Source: JBJHBP01 sp050485685
GTDB lineage: Bacteria; Pseudomonadota; Gammaproteobacteria; Steroidobacterales; Rariloculaceae
Direction of reading: 5' to 3'
NCBI GenBank assembly: GCA_050485685.1
Contig: JBJHBW010000001.1
Location: 1-64,000 of the forward strand
Length of the DNA stretch: 64,000 nt
Position 1 is the first letter of the stretch, and every line of letters begins with the position of its first letter. Positions 26,050 through 34,604 of the stretch are shown piece by piece. The notes beneath the pieces were generated by a model. It ran no database searches and had not been told where the DNA came from. It saw only the letters and a program-made list of their open reading frames with translations. A program made the position numbers and the translations under genes.

Positions 26050-26322
26050 TCAGTTTACAGCGTCCTTGAGCGCCTTGCCAGCCTTGAAGCCCGGCACATT
26101 GCTGGCTTTGATCTTGATCGTTTCGCCAGTCTGCGGGTTGCGGCCGCTGCGCGCTGCACGATGCTTGACGCTGAACGTTCCGAAACCGACCACGGACACC
26201 TGCTGTCCTTTTTTCAACGCCTTGGTGATGCTCTCAACCACCGCATCAACCGCACGCGCTGCATCGGCCTTTGAAAGGTCGGCTGCGTTTGCGACTGATT
26301 CAACGAGTTCCGCTTTGTTCAT
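26050..26322 (-). CDS. hupB: DNA-binding protein HU-beta
   Basis: A 90-residue HU/IHF-family nucleoid protein: MNKAELVESVANAADLSKADA, the VGFGTFSVKHRAARSGRNPQTGE beta-arm motif with the intercalating proline, and the C-terminal helix. It bends DNA as a homo- or heterodimer. AGGGATAGGA precedes the ATG. It stands between lon and the Val/Asp tRNAs and has its own near-consensus promoter at 26517-26546. Confidence 0.96.
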   Translation of the reverse strand: MNKAELVESVANAADLSKADAARAVDAVVESITKALKKGQQVSVVGFGTFSVKHRAARSGRNPQTGETIKIKASNVPGFKAGKALKDAVN

Positions 26323-26516
26323 TCCTATCCCTTACGCGAAGTTTCCAGAAAGTTAAATCCAAGACGCTCGCAACAGATGCCGACGGACACGATGTCACCA
26401 GGCGAAATCAAGCGGGCGCCTCCCCAAAAAAACAGTGCGTTTCAAATTCTGTGCGGGCAAGTATATGGCACCGGGCGAAACGCCACATACCGAACTGAAG
26501 GTGAAAGACAGCGGAC

Positions 26517-26546
26517 CTTATACCAAGGCGTATTTTCACGTGTCAA
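26517..26546 (-). promoter_or_regulatory. Strong sigma70 promoter of hupB
   Basis: Minus strand: TTGACA (26541-26546), 18-nt spacer, TATAAG (26517-26522). It lies about 200 nt upstream of the hupB ATG, so the mRNA would have a long leader. A run of six T on the same strand (26554-26559) just after the lon stop may end the lon transcript. The rest of 26323-26582 has no gene. Confidence 0.75.
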
Positions 26547-26582
26547 CCGAGCGAAAAAAGCGACACATCCGCACCAGGTGTG

Positions 26583-29012
26583 CTAATGCGGCAACACGGC
26601 TTCGCCGGCGTCCTTGTCGTCGGGTTTCGCTTCGCGCTCCACCGGCGCAGGTTCGTCGGCACGCTTCGGTCGCGGCAGATGTTGCAGCGCGAATTCAATG
26701 ACTTCGTCTATCCACTTGACCGAAACTATCGTCAACTTGTCCTTGATGTTCTTCGGAATTTCAACGAGGTCCTTTTCGTTGTCGGCAGGAATCAGCACGG
26801 TGTCTATGCCGCCCCTGTGTGCCGCGAGCAACTTCTCCTTGAGACCGCCGATGGGCAGCACTTCGCCGCGCAACGTGATCTCGCCGGTCATGGCGACATT
26901 GGATCGCACCGGAATCCGCGTCAGCGCCGAGACCAGCGCCGCGCACATGCCTATGCCCGCGGACGGTCCGTCCTTCGGCGTTGCGCCCTCCGGAACGTGG
27001 ATATGCACGTCGTTCTTCTGCTGGAAATCCTCGGGAATTCCGAGCACGGCCGCGCGGCTGCGCACCACGGTCATGGCCGCCTGAATGGACTCCTGCATCA
27101 CATCACCGAGCTGACCGGTGTGAATCAGTTTGCCCTTGCCCGGCACGATCGCCGCTTCTATCGTCAGCAGCTCACCGCCGACTTCCGTCCAGGCAAGCCC
27201 CGTGACCTGACCGATCTGATCATTCTCTTCGGCACGGCCGTAACGGAAGCGCTGCACACCCAGATACTTCGACAGATTGCTGTGTGTGACACGTACCGTG
27301 CTCTTGCGCGGTTTCAGCAGCAGCTGCTTGACCACCTTGCGACAGACGTTTGCCATCTCGCGCTCGAGATTGCGCACACCGGCCTCGCGTGTGTAGTAAC
27401 GCACGGTGTCGAGAATCGCCGAATCGGAAATCGACAGTTCATTCTCGGCCAGGCCGTTCTGCTTCATCTGTTTCGGAATCAGATAGCGACGCGCGATGTT
27501 GAGTTTCTCGTCCTCGGTGTAGCCGGGGATGCGGATGACTTCCATGCGATCCAGCAGCGGCGCCGGAATGTTCAGGCTGTTGGCCGTGCACACGAACATC
27601 ACTTCGGACAGATCGAAATCGACTTCCAGGTAATGGTCGTTGAACGAGCTGTTCTGCTCCGGATCGAGCACCTCCAGCAGTGCCGAGGAGGGATCGCCGC
27701 GGAAGTCCATCGACATCTTGTCGACTTCATCGAGCAGGAACAGCGGATTGCGCACCTTCACCTTACCAAGGTTCTGGACGATCTTGCCCGGCATGGAGCC
27801 GATATAGGTGCGACGATGGCCGCGGATCTCCGCTTCATCACGCACACCGCCCAGCGACATGCGCACGAACTTGCGGTTCGTCGCGCGCGCGATGCTCTGT
27901 CCCAGCGAGGTCTTGCCCACGCCAGGAGGCCCGACCAGGCACAGGATCGGGCCCTTGAGTTCCTTCACGCGCTGCTGCACCGCCAGGTACTCGAGAATCC
28001 GCTCCTTGACCTTCTCAAGCCCGTAGTGATCTTCCTCCAGCACCTTCTCGGCACCGGCCAGATCGTGATGCACCTTCGTACGCTTCTTCCACGGCGCTTT
28101 CAGCAGCCAGTCCACGTAGTTGCGCACGACAGTGGCCTCGGCCGACATCGGTGACATCAGCTTGAGCTTGTTCAGTTCCGAGGTGGCCTTCTCCCTGGCA
28201 TCCTTGGGCATGCCCGCGGCCTTGATCTTCGCCTCGATCTCGGCCAGCTCGTTCGGCGCGTCTTCCATTTCGCCGAGCTCGCGCTGTATGGCCTTCATCT
28301 GCTCGTTGAGATAGTACTCGCGCTGGCTCTTTTCCATCTGCTGCTTCACGCGCCCGCGGATGCGCTTCTCAATGCGCAGCATGTCGATCTCGCCGTCGAT
28401 CAGCCCCAGCACATGCTCCAGACGCGCGCGTACGGAACGTATCTCCAGCACTTTCTGGCGATCGGCCAGCTTCAGTGCCATGTGCGCGGCAACGGTGTCC
28501 GCGAGACGCCCAGGCGCATCGATACCGGCCAGCGAGGTCAGGATTTCCGGCGGAATCTTCTTGTTCAGCTTGACGTACTGTTCGAAGTGCTGGACCAGCG
28601 ATCGGGTCAGCACATCCATTTCACGTGCGTCGAATTCGGTTTCGTCTTCCAGCTCCTGGGCTTCGGCGGAGAAGCAGTCGTCGATGGAAAGAGCGCTCAC
28701 CCGCGCCCGCTTCGTGCCTTCCACCAGCACCTTGACGGTGCCATCGGGGAGCTTCAGCAACTGCAGGATGTTTGCGATGGTGCCGATTTCGTAAAGGTCG
28801 CCGCTCTCGGGTTCATCGACATCGGCGCGCGTCTGGGCAACCAGCAGGATCTCCTTGCCGGCCGCCATGGCACGATCCAGCGCGACCACGGATTTCTCGC
28901 GGCCCACGAACAGCGGAATCACCATATGCGGATACACGACCACGTCGCGCAGAGGCAATATGGGGAAGCGGCGCGGCTCGGCAGCGCCTTCAGGTGCGGT
29001 GTGGTCGTCCAT
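26583..29012 (-). CDS. lon: ATP-dependent protease Lon
   Basis: A homo-oligomeric AAA+ serine protease of about 809 residues. The N-terminal substrate domain begins FPILPLRDVVVYPHMVIPLFVGREKS. Walker A is CLVGPPGVGKTSLGQSIA, Walker B is NPLFLLDEVDKM, and the proteolytic Ser/Lys dyad is in PEGATPKDGPSAGIGMCAALVSALT plus GGLKEKLLAAHRGG. It degrades damaged and regulatory proteins. The frame opens with TTG at 29018, but the ATG at 29012 is the likelier start. It follows clpX by about 34 nt and is probably cotranscribed with it. Confidence 0.96.
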   Translation of the reverse strand: MDDHTAPEGAAEPRRFPILPLRDVVVYPHMVIPLFVGREKSVVALDRAMAAGKEILLVAQTRADVDEPESGDLYEIGTIANILQLLKLPDGTVKVLVEGTKRARVSALSIDDCFSAEAQELEDETEFDAREMDVLTRSLVQHFEQYVKLNKKIPPEILTSLAGIDAPGRLADTVAAHMALKLADRQKVLEIRSVRARLEHVLGLIDGEIDMLRIEKRIRGRVKQQMEKSQREYYLNEQMKAIQRELGEMEDAPNELAEIEAKIKAAGMPKDAREKATSELNKLKLMSPMSAEATVVRNYVDWLLKAPWKKRTKVHHDLAGAEKVLEEDHYGLEKVKERILEYLAVQQRVKELKGPILCLVGPPGVGKTSLGQSIARATNRKFVRMSLGGVRDEAEIRGHRRTYIGSMPGKIVQNLGKVKVRNPLFLLDEVDKMSMDFRGDPSSALLEVLDPEQNSSFNDHYLEVDFDLSEVMFVCTANSLNIPAPLLDRMEVIRIPGYTEDEKLNIARRYLIPKQMKQNGLAENELSISDSAILDTVRYYTREAGVRNLEREMANVCRKVVKQLLLKPRKSTVRVTHSNLSKYLGVQRFRYGRAEENDQIGQVTGLAWTEVGGELLTIEAAIVPGKGKLIHTGQLGDVMQESIQAAMTVVRSRAAVLGIPEDFQQKNDVHIHVPEGATPKDGPSAGIGMCAALVSALTRIPVRSNVAMTGEITLRGEVLPIGGLKEKLLAAHRGGIDTVLIPADNEKDLVEIPKNIKDKLTIVSVKWIDEVIEFALQHLPRPKRADEPAPVEREAKPDDKDAGEAVLPH

Positions 29013-29046
29013 ATTCAAGTCCCGTGAGCGGGCCGGCGGAGAGACT

Positions 29047-30339
29047 TCAGCGGCGTTCGTCTCCGACCGCGGCCGGCTCTTCAGATTCGTAGATCACGTA
29101 AGGCTTGGTTTCGCCCGTCACGACCGCATCGTCGACGACGATCTTGGTCGCGCCCGTCATGGACGGTAAGTCATACATGGTGTCGAGCAGCACGTTTTCA
29201 AGGATGGTGCGCAATCCGCGTGCGCCGGTCTTGCGCTGCATGGCCTTGAGCGCGATCGCGCGCAGGGCATCATCGCGGAATTCCAGCTCCACGCCTTCCA
29301 TTTCGAACAGTTTGGCGTACTGCTTGGTCAGCGCGTTCTTGGGCTCCACGAGGATCTTCACCAGTGCATCCTCGTCCAGCTCCTCCAGTGTCGCGACCAC
29401 CGGCAGGCGGCCGACGAACTCGGGGATCAGTCCGAAGCGGATCAGGTCTTCGGGCTCCACATCCTGCAGCAGCTTGCCGAGATTGCGGCTGCTCTCGTCC
29501 TGGCTCTTGACGTCGGCGACGAAGCCTATGCCGCTCTTCTTGGAGCGGTTCAGGATCACCTTGTCCAGGCCCGAGAACGCACCACCGCAGATGAACAGGA
29601 TGTTCGAGGTGTCGACCTGCAGAAACTCCTGCTGCGGATGCTTGCGCCCGCCCTGCGGCGGCACCGAGGCGACGGTACCCTCGATCAGCTTCAGCAGCGC
29701 CTGCTGCACGCCCTCCCCGGACACATCACGGGTGATGGACGGGTTGTCGGACTTGCGCGAAATCTTGTCGATCTCGTCGATATAGACGATGCCGGTCTGT
29801 GCCTTTTCGACGTCGTATTCACACTTCTGCAGCAGCTTCTGGATGATGTTCTCGACATCCTCACCCACATAGCCCGCTTCAGTCAGCGTGGTCGCATCGG
29901 CAATCGTGAACGGCACATTCAGCAGCCGCGCCAGCGTTTCGGCCAGCAGCGTCTTGCCGCTGCCGGTGGGGCCGATCAGCAGGATGTTGCTCTTGGCGAG
30001 CTCGATGTCCTGCTTACCCTTTTCACGGGCGCGTGTTTCCAGTCGCTTGTAGTGATTGTAGACGGCAACGGACAGCACCTTCTTGGCGGTCTGCTGACCG
30101 ATGACGTACTCGTCGAGCACGCTCTTGATTTCATGCGGCTTGGGCAGCTTGTCGCGACTGCGATCGGCGCGATCGTCCAGCTCCTCGCGAATGATGTCAT
30201 TGCAGAGCTCTACGCACTCGTCGCAGATGAAAACCGACGGGCCCGCGATCAGCTTGCGGACTTCGTGCTGACTCTTGCCGCAGAACGAGCAATACAGCAG
30301 CTTGCCGTCATCTGTCTTGCCGCGGGAGTCATCACTCAT
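29047..30339 (-). CDS. clpX: ATP-dependent Clp protease ATP-binding subunit ClpX
   Basis: A 430-residue AAA+ unfoldase. The N-terminal zinc-binding domain is CSFCGKSQHEVRKLIAGPSVFICDECVELC (four Cys). Walker A is ILLIGPTGSGKTLLAETLA, Walker B is TGIVYIDEIDKISRKS, the pore loop lies near GYVGEDVENI, and the IGF-type ClpP-docking loop is KSGIGFVADV. It delivers unfolded substrates to ClpP. AGGAAG precedes the ATG. A promoter lies in the 148-nt gap after clpP. Confidence 0.97.
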   Translation of the reverse strand: MSDDSRGKTDDGKLLYCSFCGKSQHEVRKLIAGPSVFICDECVELCNDIIREELDDRADRSRDKLPKPHEIKSVLDEYVIGQQTAKKVLSVAVYNHYKRLETRAREKGKQDIELAKSNILLIGPTGSGKTLLAETLARLLNVPFTIADATTLTEAGYVGEDVENIIQKLLQKCEYDVEKAQTGIVYIDEIDKISRKSDNPSITRDVSGEGVQQALLKLIEGTVASVPPQGGRKHPQQEFLQVDTSNILFICGGAFSGLDKVILNRSKKSGIGFVADVKSQDESSRNLGKLLQDVEPEDLIRFGLIPEFVGRLPVVATLEELDEDALVKILVEPKNALTKQYAKLFEMEGVELEFRDDALRAIALKAMQRKTGARGLRTILENVLLDTMYDLPSMTGATKIVVDDAVVTGETKPYVIYESEEPAAVGDERR

Positions 30340-30378
30340 CGGGTACTTCCTGTTGCCGTCGCAAGCGCATTGGCGAGA

Positions 30379-30408
30379 CTTATAGCATTACTGCAAAGCG
30401 GCTGCCAA
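30379..30408 (-). promoter_or_regulatory. Candidate sigma70 promoter of clpX
   Basis: Minus strand: TTGGCA (30403-30408), 18 nt, TATAAG (30379-30384), 40 nt upstream of the clpX ATG in the clpP-clpX gap. This would allow clpX-lon expression independent of tig-clpP. Confidence 0.6.
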
Positions 30409-30487
30409 GCGCGGTATCGCAGTTCACAACGCCCGTAAAAGCAAGCCAAGTGACTGCTCTGAAAGAGAAAATTCCTGGCTTCAATCA

Positions 30488-31102
30488 TCAGGACGAGGGA
30501 CTCTCCAGACGTTTCGCCAGCACCGTGTCGATTAGACCGTATTCGACCGCGGTTTCTCCATCCATGAACCGGTCGCGCTCCACGTCGCGCTCGATCTGTT
30601 CCACAGTCTGGCCGGTGTGGCGAGCCATGATGCGGTTGAGGCGATCGCGAACCTGCAGCACTTCGCGGGCATGGATATCGATATCCGTGGCCTGGCCCTG
30701 ATAGCCGCCGCTGGGCTGGTGGATCATGATGCGCGAATGCGGAAGGCAGAAACGCTTGCCTTTCTCGCCGCCCGCCAGCAGCAGCGCGCCCATGCTCGCC
30801 GCCTGACCAAGGCAGATCGTGCTGACATCGGGCTTGATGAACTGCATGGTGTCGTAGATCGCCAGCCCCGCCGTGACCACGCCACCGGGCGAGTTGATAT
30901 AAAGGTGTATGTCCTTGTCCGGGTTCTCCGACTCGAGAAACAGCAGCTGCGCGACCACCAGATTTGCGACCTGATCCTCGATCGGGCCGACCACGAAGAT
31001 CACGCGGTCCTTCAACAGCCGTGAGTAGATGTCATAGGCACGCTCGCCGCGGGCCGTCTGCTCGACAACCATGGGCACCAGATTCAAAGCCGTTTCGCTC
31101 AT
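30488..31102 (-). CDS. clpP: ATP-dependent Clp protease proteolytic subunit ClpP
   Basis: A 204-residue serine peptidase that forms the tetradecameric chamber used by ClpX/ClpA. The catalytic Ser is in CLGQAASMGALLLAGG, the His in RFCLPHSRIMIHQPSGG and the Asp in VERDRFMDGETAVEYGLID. GAGGAACAG precedes the ATG. It lies 11 nt downstream of tig, so the two are cotranscribed. Confidence 0.97.
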   Translation of the reverse strand: MSETALNLVPMVVEQTARGERAYDIYSRLLKDRVIFVVGPIEDQVANLVVAQLLFLESENPDKDIHLYINSPGGVVTAGLAIYDTMQFIKPDVSTICLGQAASMGALLLAGGEKGKRFCLPHSRIMIHQPSGGYQGQATDIDIHAREVLQVRDRLNRIMARHTGQTVEQIERDVERDRFMDGETAVEYGLIDTVLAKRLESPSS

Positions 31103-31113
31103 TTGCTGTTCCT

Positions 31114-32418
31114 CTAAACGCCCATGAATTCCTTGAACTTCAGCTGCTTGTCCACAGTCTTCGCCTGTTCCAGCAGCAGTTCCACAACCTGATCCTCAAA
31201 CACGCTGGCCTCCACCTGTGACATAAGGTCACGGCTGCCGCGGTAGATGCGCTCCACTTCGTCAGGCTGTTCGAATGGTGAACAAAGTTCCTTGAGGCGG
31301 GCATCGACCCGGTCACGATCCAGCGTGATGGACTGGCCGCGGATCAGCTCCTGCACCAGCAAACCCAGCGCTGCCCGACGCCGCGCCGCAGGCTCGAACT
31401 GCGCCGCCGGCGGGACTTTGGACGGATCGTCGGTACCCATGCGCTGCATCGCATCACCCACCAGCTTGCGGGTCTCTTCCTCGACCAGCGCACGCGGAAC
31501 TTCCACCGGATTGGCTTTCAGCAGTGCGTCCAGCGCACGGTTCTTGGTCTCGCTGCGGATGCGCTCCTTGAGCTCGCGCTCCATATTGCCGCGCACGTCT
31601 CTCTTCAGTGCATCCAGCCCGCCTTCGGTGACGCCGAAAGCCTCGAAAAATGCCTCGTCCAGCTCCGGCAGCTGCTGTTCCTCGACGCTGTGCACGGTGA
31701 GATCGAATTCCGCCTTCTGCCCGGCCAGGTGCTCGGCCGCGTAGTCCTTCGGAAACTTGACCTTGACCTTCTTCGTCTCGCCGGCCTTCACGCCCTTCAG
31801 CGATTTGTCGAAATCCTCGATCACCTGGCCCGCACCGACCTGCACCGGCACATTGGTGCCCTTGCCGCCTTCGAAAGGCTCATCACCCAGCCTGCCCTCG
31901 AAATCGATGACCACGCGATCACCGTCTTTCGACTTGCGATCCACGGCCTGCCACTCGGCACGCTGCTGACGCAGCTTGGCAATCATGTCGTCGACATCGG
32001 AGTCGTCGATCTCGACCTTCGGCCGCTCGATCTCGAGCTTGTCGATGTCCTTGAGCTCGATATCGGGGAAGACCTCGAACACAGCGCGATACCTGAACTG
32101 CTCGTCACCCTGACCGCTGAGCGGTTCTATGCGCGGCCCGCCGGCCGGGTTGAGCTGCTCCTGCTGCACCGCGCGCGTGAACGACTGACGAATGACTTCG
32201 GTCATCACTTCCTCGCGGATCTGGCCGCCGAAGCGCTGACGAACCACCTTCTGCGGAATCTTGCCCGGGCGAAAGCCCTTGAGTTTCGCGGTCTTGCCGA
32301 GCTTGGTCAGCCGCACGTCGATTTCACGCTCGATGTCCGTAGCCGGCACGCTGACGGTCAGCCTGCGCTCCAGTCCACCCGGCGCCTCCACGGATACTTG
32401 CAGATCAGTTGTTGCCAC
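31114..32418 (-). CDS. tig: Trigger factor
   Basis: A ribosome-associated chaperone of about 434 residues. The N-terminal ribosome-binding signature is in GFRPGKIPQKVVRQRFG, an FKBP-type PPIase domain lies at about 160-245 (DGDRVVIDFEGRLGDEPFEGG), and the C-terminal domain is helical. The frame opens with TTG at 32451, but GTG at 32418 (VATTDLQVSVE) has AGGAAA 9 nt upstream and gives the usual family length. It heads the tig-clpP unit directly after the tRNA array. Confidence 0.95.
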   Translation of the reverse strand: MATTDLQVSVEAPGGLERRLTVSVPATDIEREIDVRLTKLGKTAKLKGFRPGKIPQKVVRQRFGGQIREEVMTEVIRQSFTRAVQQEQLNPAGGPRIEPLSGQGDEQFRYRAVFEVFPDIELKDIDKLEIERPKVEIDDSDVDDMIAKLRQQRAEWQAVDRKSKDGDRVVIDFEGRLGDEPFEGGKGTNVPVQVGAGQVIEDFDKSLKGVKAGETKKVKVKFPKDYAAEHLAGQKAEFDLTVHSVEEQQLPELDEAFFEAFGVTEGGLDALKRDVRGNMERELKERIRSETKNRALDALLKANPVEVPRALVEEETRKLVGDAMQRMGTDDPSKVPPAAQFEPAARRRAALGLLVQELIRGQSITLDRDRVDARLKELCSPFEQPDEVERIYRGSRDLMSQVEASVFEDQVVELLLEQAKTVDKQLKFKEFMGV

Positions 32419-32513
32419 TATCAGTCTTTCCTGGCTCTTTTCCGGTTTCAAACCCGGCCCCGGTCACGCCCTGCACGGGCCGTCCGGAGCCTGCATAAGT
32501 TGTCATGCGGCGC

Positions 32514-32598
32514 TGGTGCGAAAGGGGAGACTCGAACTCCCACGGGTTGCCCCACTGGAACCTAAATCCAGCGCGTCTACCAGTTCCGCCACTTTCGC
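32514..32598 (-). tRNA. tRNA-Leu(TAG)
   Basis: An 85-nt class II tRNA with a long variable arm and encoded CCA. Acceptor GCGAAAG pairs with CTTTCGC. The anticodon stem CTGGA/TCCAG encloses loop TTTAGGT, giving TAG. The last gene of the tRNA array on the minus strand, just before tig. Confidence 0.96.
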
Positions 32599-32677
32599 CG
32601 CCCTGCCGCAACCGGTCGGCATTATAGCGCGGTGAGACAGGCTCCCGGGGCGGGATCACGAAGAAATGACGGTGAAA

Positions 32678-32753
32678 TGGTGGGCCGTGTAGGACTCGAA
32701 CCTACAACCAATGGATTAAGAGTCCACTGCTCTACCAATTGAGCTAACGGCCC
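32678..32753 (-). tRNA. tRNA-Lys(CTT)
   Basis: A 76-nt cloverleaf with CCA. Acceptor GGGCCGT, anticodon loop ACTCTTAAT (CTT), T-arm TAGGTTCGAGTCCTA. It decodes AAG, the lysine codon favoured in a GC-rich genome. Confidence 0.96.
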
Positions 32754-32802
32754 ACGTGATGCGGGTAGCTGTTGTGCCGGGCGCCTGCCGGCATCCGGAA
32801 AT

Positions 32803-32879
32803 TGGGGTGGACGATGGGACTCGAACCCACGACGACCGGAATCACAATCCGGGGCTCTACCAACTGAGCTACGCCCACC
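32803..32879 (-). tRNA. tRNA-His(GTG)
   Basis: A 77-nt tRNA including the extra G at position -1 opposite C73, the identity element for histidine. Acceptor GTGGGCG pairs with CGTCCAC, the anticodon is GTG, and CCA is encoded. Confidence 0.96.
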
Positions 32880-32941
32880 ATAAGTACATTGCCAAACCAG
32901 CAGTCCCTGCCCTGTACCGGCCAGAAACCGTCACCGGAATC

Positions 32942-33283
32942 TGGCGCGCCCGGCAGGACTCGAACCTGCAACCCTCGGCTTAGCTTACCACTACTGCTTT
33001 CGCAGCCTCCGTGCCCGTGAGGTCATGACGGCAGGCGTCATGCCGGCGGGCCGGCGTTTGTGGTCTGGACTATCTCTTCACCGTCTCAGGTGCCACACGT
33101 ATAGTCTCTACGGATCCCGGCGGCGCGTAGTTTGGCCGAAAACGCCGCCGGTTTCCACGGGATTGCCATCGGCATGATCCGTTAAGGTTTCCCCGTTACA
33201 GTGCGGTCCACTGCGACGGTTCATTTCCCGCCGCAGGCTCCTGTTGTTGAAGGCCGATGCTCTATCCGTTGAGCTACGGGCGC
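32942..33283 (-). tRNA. tRNA-Arg(TCT), split by a group I intron
   Basis: The 5' exon is 33250-33283 (34 nt, GCGCCCGTAGCTCAACGG onward to GGCCTT). The 3' exon is 32942-32983 (42 nt, CTAAGCCGAGGG onward to CCA). Joined, they form a perfect 76-nt tRNA: acceptor GCGCCCG with CGGGCGC, anticodon stem TCGGC/GCCGA, and loop CTTCTAA with anticodon TCT. The insertion is between U34 and C35, inside the anticodon. The gene lies 62 nt from tRNA-His and 13 nt from tRNA-Pro in one array. Without splicing this tRNA cannot decode AGA/AGG. Confidence 0.94.
32984..33249 (-). ncRNA. Self-splicing group I intron (IC3-like) in tRNA-Arg(UCU)
   Basis: A 266-nt insertion with a group I core. The 5' exon end GGCCUU pairs with GGAGCC (P1, ending in U-G at the splice site, one C-A mismatch). 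P2 is CTGCGGCGG/CCGTCGCAG. ACGGGGAAACCTTAAC and CGATGGCAATCCCG are P4-P6 region elements. GTAGAGACTATACG and GAAGAGATAGTCCAGACC form P3/P7/P8 with the guanosine site. CCGGCCCGCCGG and ATGACG/CGTCAT are P9 hairpins, and the intron ends with the obligatory G (32984). Core words resemble the Azoarcus tRNA-Ile and cyanobacterial tRNA-Leu introns. No homing-endonuclease ORF fits. Confidence 0.92.
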
Positions 33284-33296
33284 GAACCCGTGGACG

Positions 33297-33373
33297 TGGT
33301 CGGGGCAGACGGATTCGAACCGCCGACCCTCTGCTCCCAAAGCAGATGCGCTACCAGACTGCGCCATGCCCCG
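33297..33373 (-). tRNA. tRNA-Pro(TGG)
   Basis: A 77-nt cloverleaf with CCA. Acceptor CGGGGCA pairs with TGCCCCG, anticodon loop CTTTGGGA gives TGG, and the T-arm is GGCGGTTCGAATCCGTC. First gene of the array Pro-Arg-His-Lys-Leu. Confidence 0.96.
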
Positions 33374-33389
33374 CCGTTGTCCGGGCGCT

Positions 33390-33395
33390 ATCTTA
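33390..33395 (-). promoter_or_regulatory. Possible -10 box of the tRNA array promoter
   Basis: Minus strand TAAGAT is followed by AGCGCCC, a GC-rich discriminator typical of stringently controlled tRNA promoters, 17 nt before tRNA-Pro. No good -35 box is visible. The box also forms the centre of a GCGCTA-AGA-TAGCGC palindrome. Confidence 0.35.
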
Positions 33396-33584
33396 GCGCG
33401 GCCTCGCCCTGAATGCTGCAGTGTGTCGCCGGCTTCCCGACCTCGCCCCGACATTACTTCCCCGTCGGACCCGGACGCGGATTTTTCATGAACGGCTCAA
33501 GGTGGGCGGCTTGAGCGGCGCGGAAACCGCGTGCGAGAATGCGCCTCCCGCGCAAGCCCCTCATCGAAAAGGAAGATTCCCGTC

Positions 33585-34532
33585 GTGACTGCAAATCCTG
33601 TTACCGCAAGACTGATTGATGGCAACGCCATTGCACGGCAGATCCGTGCCGACCTGGAACCGCGCGTGGCGGCACTGCGTGACAAGGCCGGCCGTGCGCC
33701 GGGTCTGGGGCTGGTGCTGGTCGGCGATGACCCCGCTTCCCATGTTTATGTGAACAGCAAGCTGCGCACCGCTCAGGAAACCGGCATGCACGTGGAGCTG
33801 GTGCAGCTGCCGGCGGATTCCTCGCTGGAAGATGTGCTCGCGGTGGTGCATCGCTTCAATGCCAGCGAACAGCACGACGGCATCCTCGTGCAGTCGCCGC
33901 TGCCTGCAGCCATGGGTCACGATGCCGAACGCAGGGTCATCGACGCGATTTCTCCTGACAAGGACGTGGACGGCTTCAGTCCGATTGCCGCCGGCCGCCT
34001 GATGCAGAACCAGCCCGGCTTCGCACCCTGCACACCGGCCGGTGTGATCGAGATGCTGGATCGCTCAGGCATTGAGATCGAAGGCAGACATGCCGTGGTG
34101 CTGGGACGCTCCGACATCGTCGGCAAACCCATGGCCATGCTGCTGCTGCACCGCAACGCCACGGTCACGATCTGCCACTCCCGCACCCGCGATCTGCCGG
34201 CTGTGGCTGCCAGCGCCGATCTGCTGGTCGCGGCAATAGGCCGCCCGGCATTCGTCACACCCGACTATGTGAAACCGGGCGCCACCGTGATCGACGTCGG
34301 CATCAACCGGGTCAGCGATGCGGACCTCGCCAACCGCATTTTCGCCAACCATCCCGATCGGCTCGCGGTATTCAACAAGCGCGGCACGGTGCTGGTCGGC
34401 GACGTGCACCCGGACGTGGCCGCAAAGGCCGGCGCGCTGACACCGGTGCCCGGCGGCGTAGGCCCGCTGACCATCGCGATGCTGATGGCAAACACGGTGA
34501 AGGCCGCCGAGATGCGCCTCGCCGCCCGTTGA
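33585..34532 (+). CDS. folD: Methylene-THF dehydrogenase / methenyl-THF cyclohydrolase
   Basis: A bifunctional one-carbon folate enzyme of about 315 residues. The catalytic Tyr-Lys is in PASHVYVNSKLRTAQETG, the cyclohydrolase region is GILVQSPLP, the folate site is SPDKDVDGFSPIAAGRL, NADP binding is VVLGRSDIVGKPMAMLLL, and the end signature is LTPVPGGVGPLTIAMLM. The frame runs from 33531, but GTG 33585 (VTANPVTARLIDG) fits family N-termini and has AAGGAAG upstream. It is divergent from the tRNA array. Confidence 0.95.
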   Translation: MTANPVTARLIDGNAIARQIRADLEPRVAALRDKAGRAPGLGLVLVGDDPASHVYVNSKLRTAQETGMHVELVQLPADSSLEDVLAVVHRFNASEQHDGILVQSPLPAAMGHDAERRVIDAISPDKDVDGFSPIAAGRLMQNQPGFAPCTPAGVIEMLDRSGIEIEGRHAVVLGRSDIVGKPMAMLLLHRNATVTICHSRTRDLPAVAASADLLVAAIGRPAFVTPDYVKPGATVIDVGINRVSDADLANRIFANHPDRLAVFNKRGTVLVGDVHPDVAAKAGALTPVPGGVGPLTIAMLMANTVKAAEMRLAAR

Positions 34533-34536
34533 TGGT

Positions 34537-34565
34537 TTGGCTATCATCAGGTTCAGGCCTACGAA
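34537..34565 (+). promoter_or_regulatory. Candidate promoter of the cyclophilin gene
   Basis: TTGGCT (34537-34542), 17 nt, TACGAA (34560-34565), 39 nt before the ATG at 34605. Visual call only; readthrough from folD is equally possible. Confidence 0.4.
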
Positions 34566-34604
34566 CGCTATCCACTGACGGCACGCACGGACGGTAATCA
34601 GAAC

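Noticed and set aside
24234..26069. 611-aa open frame on the plus strand
   Set aside because: It lies antisense to ppiD and runs across two tRNA genes; GC-rich coding DNA often leaves long antisense frames. No protein family pattern is visible.
32984..33249. Homing endonuclease or other ORF in the intron
   Set aside because: The intron is too short and no frame shows LAGLIDADG, GIY-YIG or HNH patterns.
32942..33283. Two tRNA half-genes or a tRNA pseudogene
   Set aside because: The halves join to a perfect tRNA only after removing a 266-nt segment with a group I core; a broken gene would not keep both the exons and the intron core intact.
33221..33454. 77-aa frame ending in GAEGRRFESVCPDHVHGFAPVAQRIEHRPSTTGACGGK
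   Set aside because: It reads through tRNA-Pro and the tRNA-Arg 5' exon; such tRNA-derived peptides are common annotation errors.
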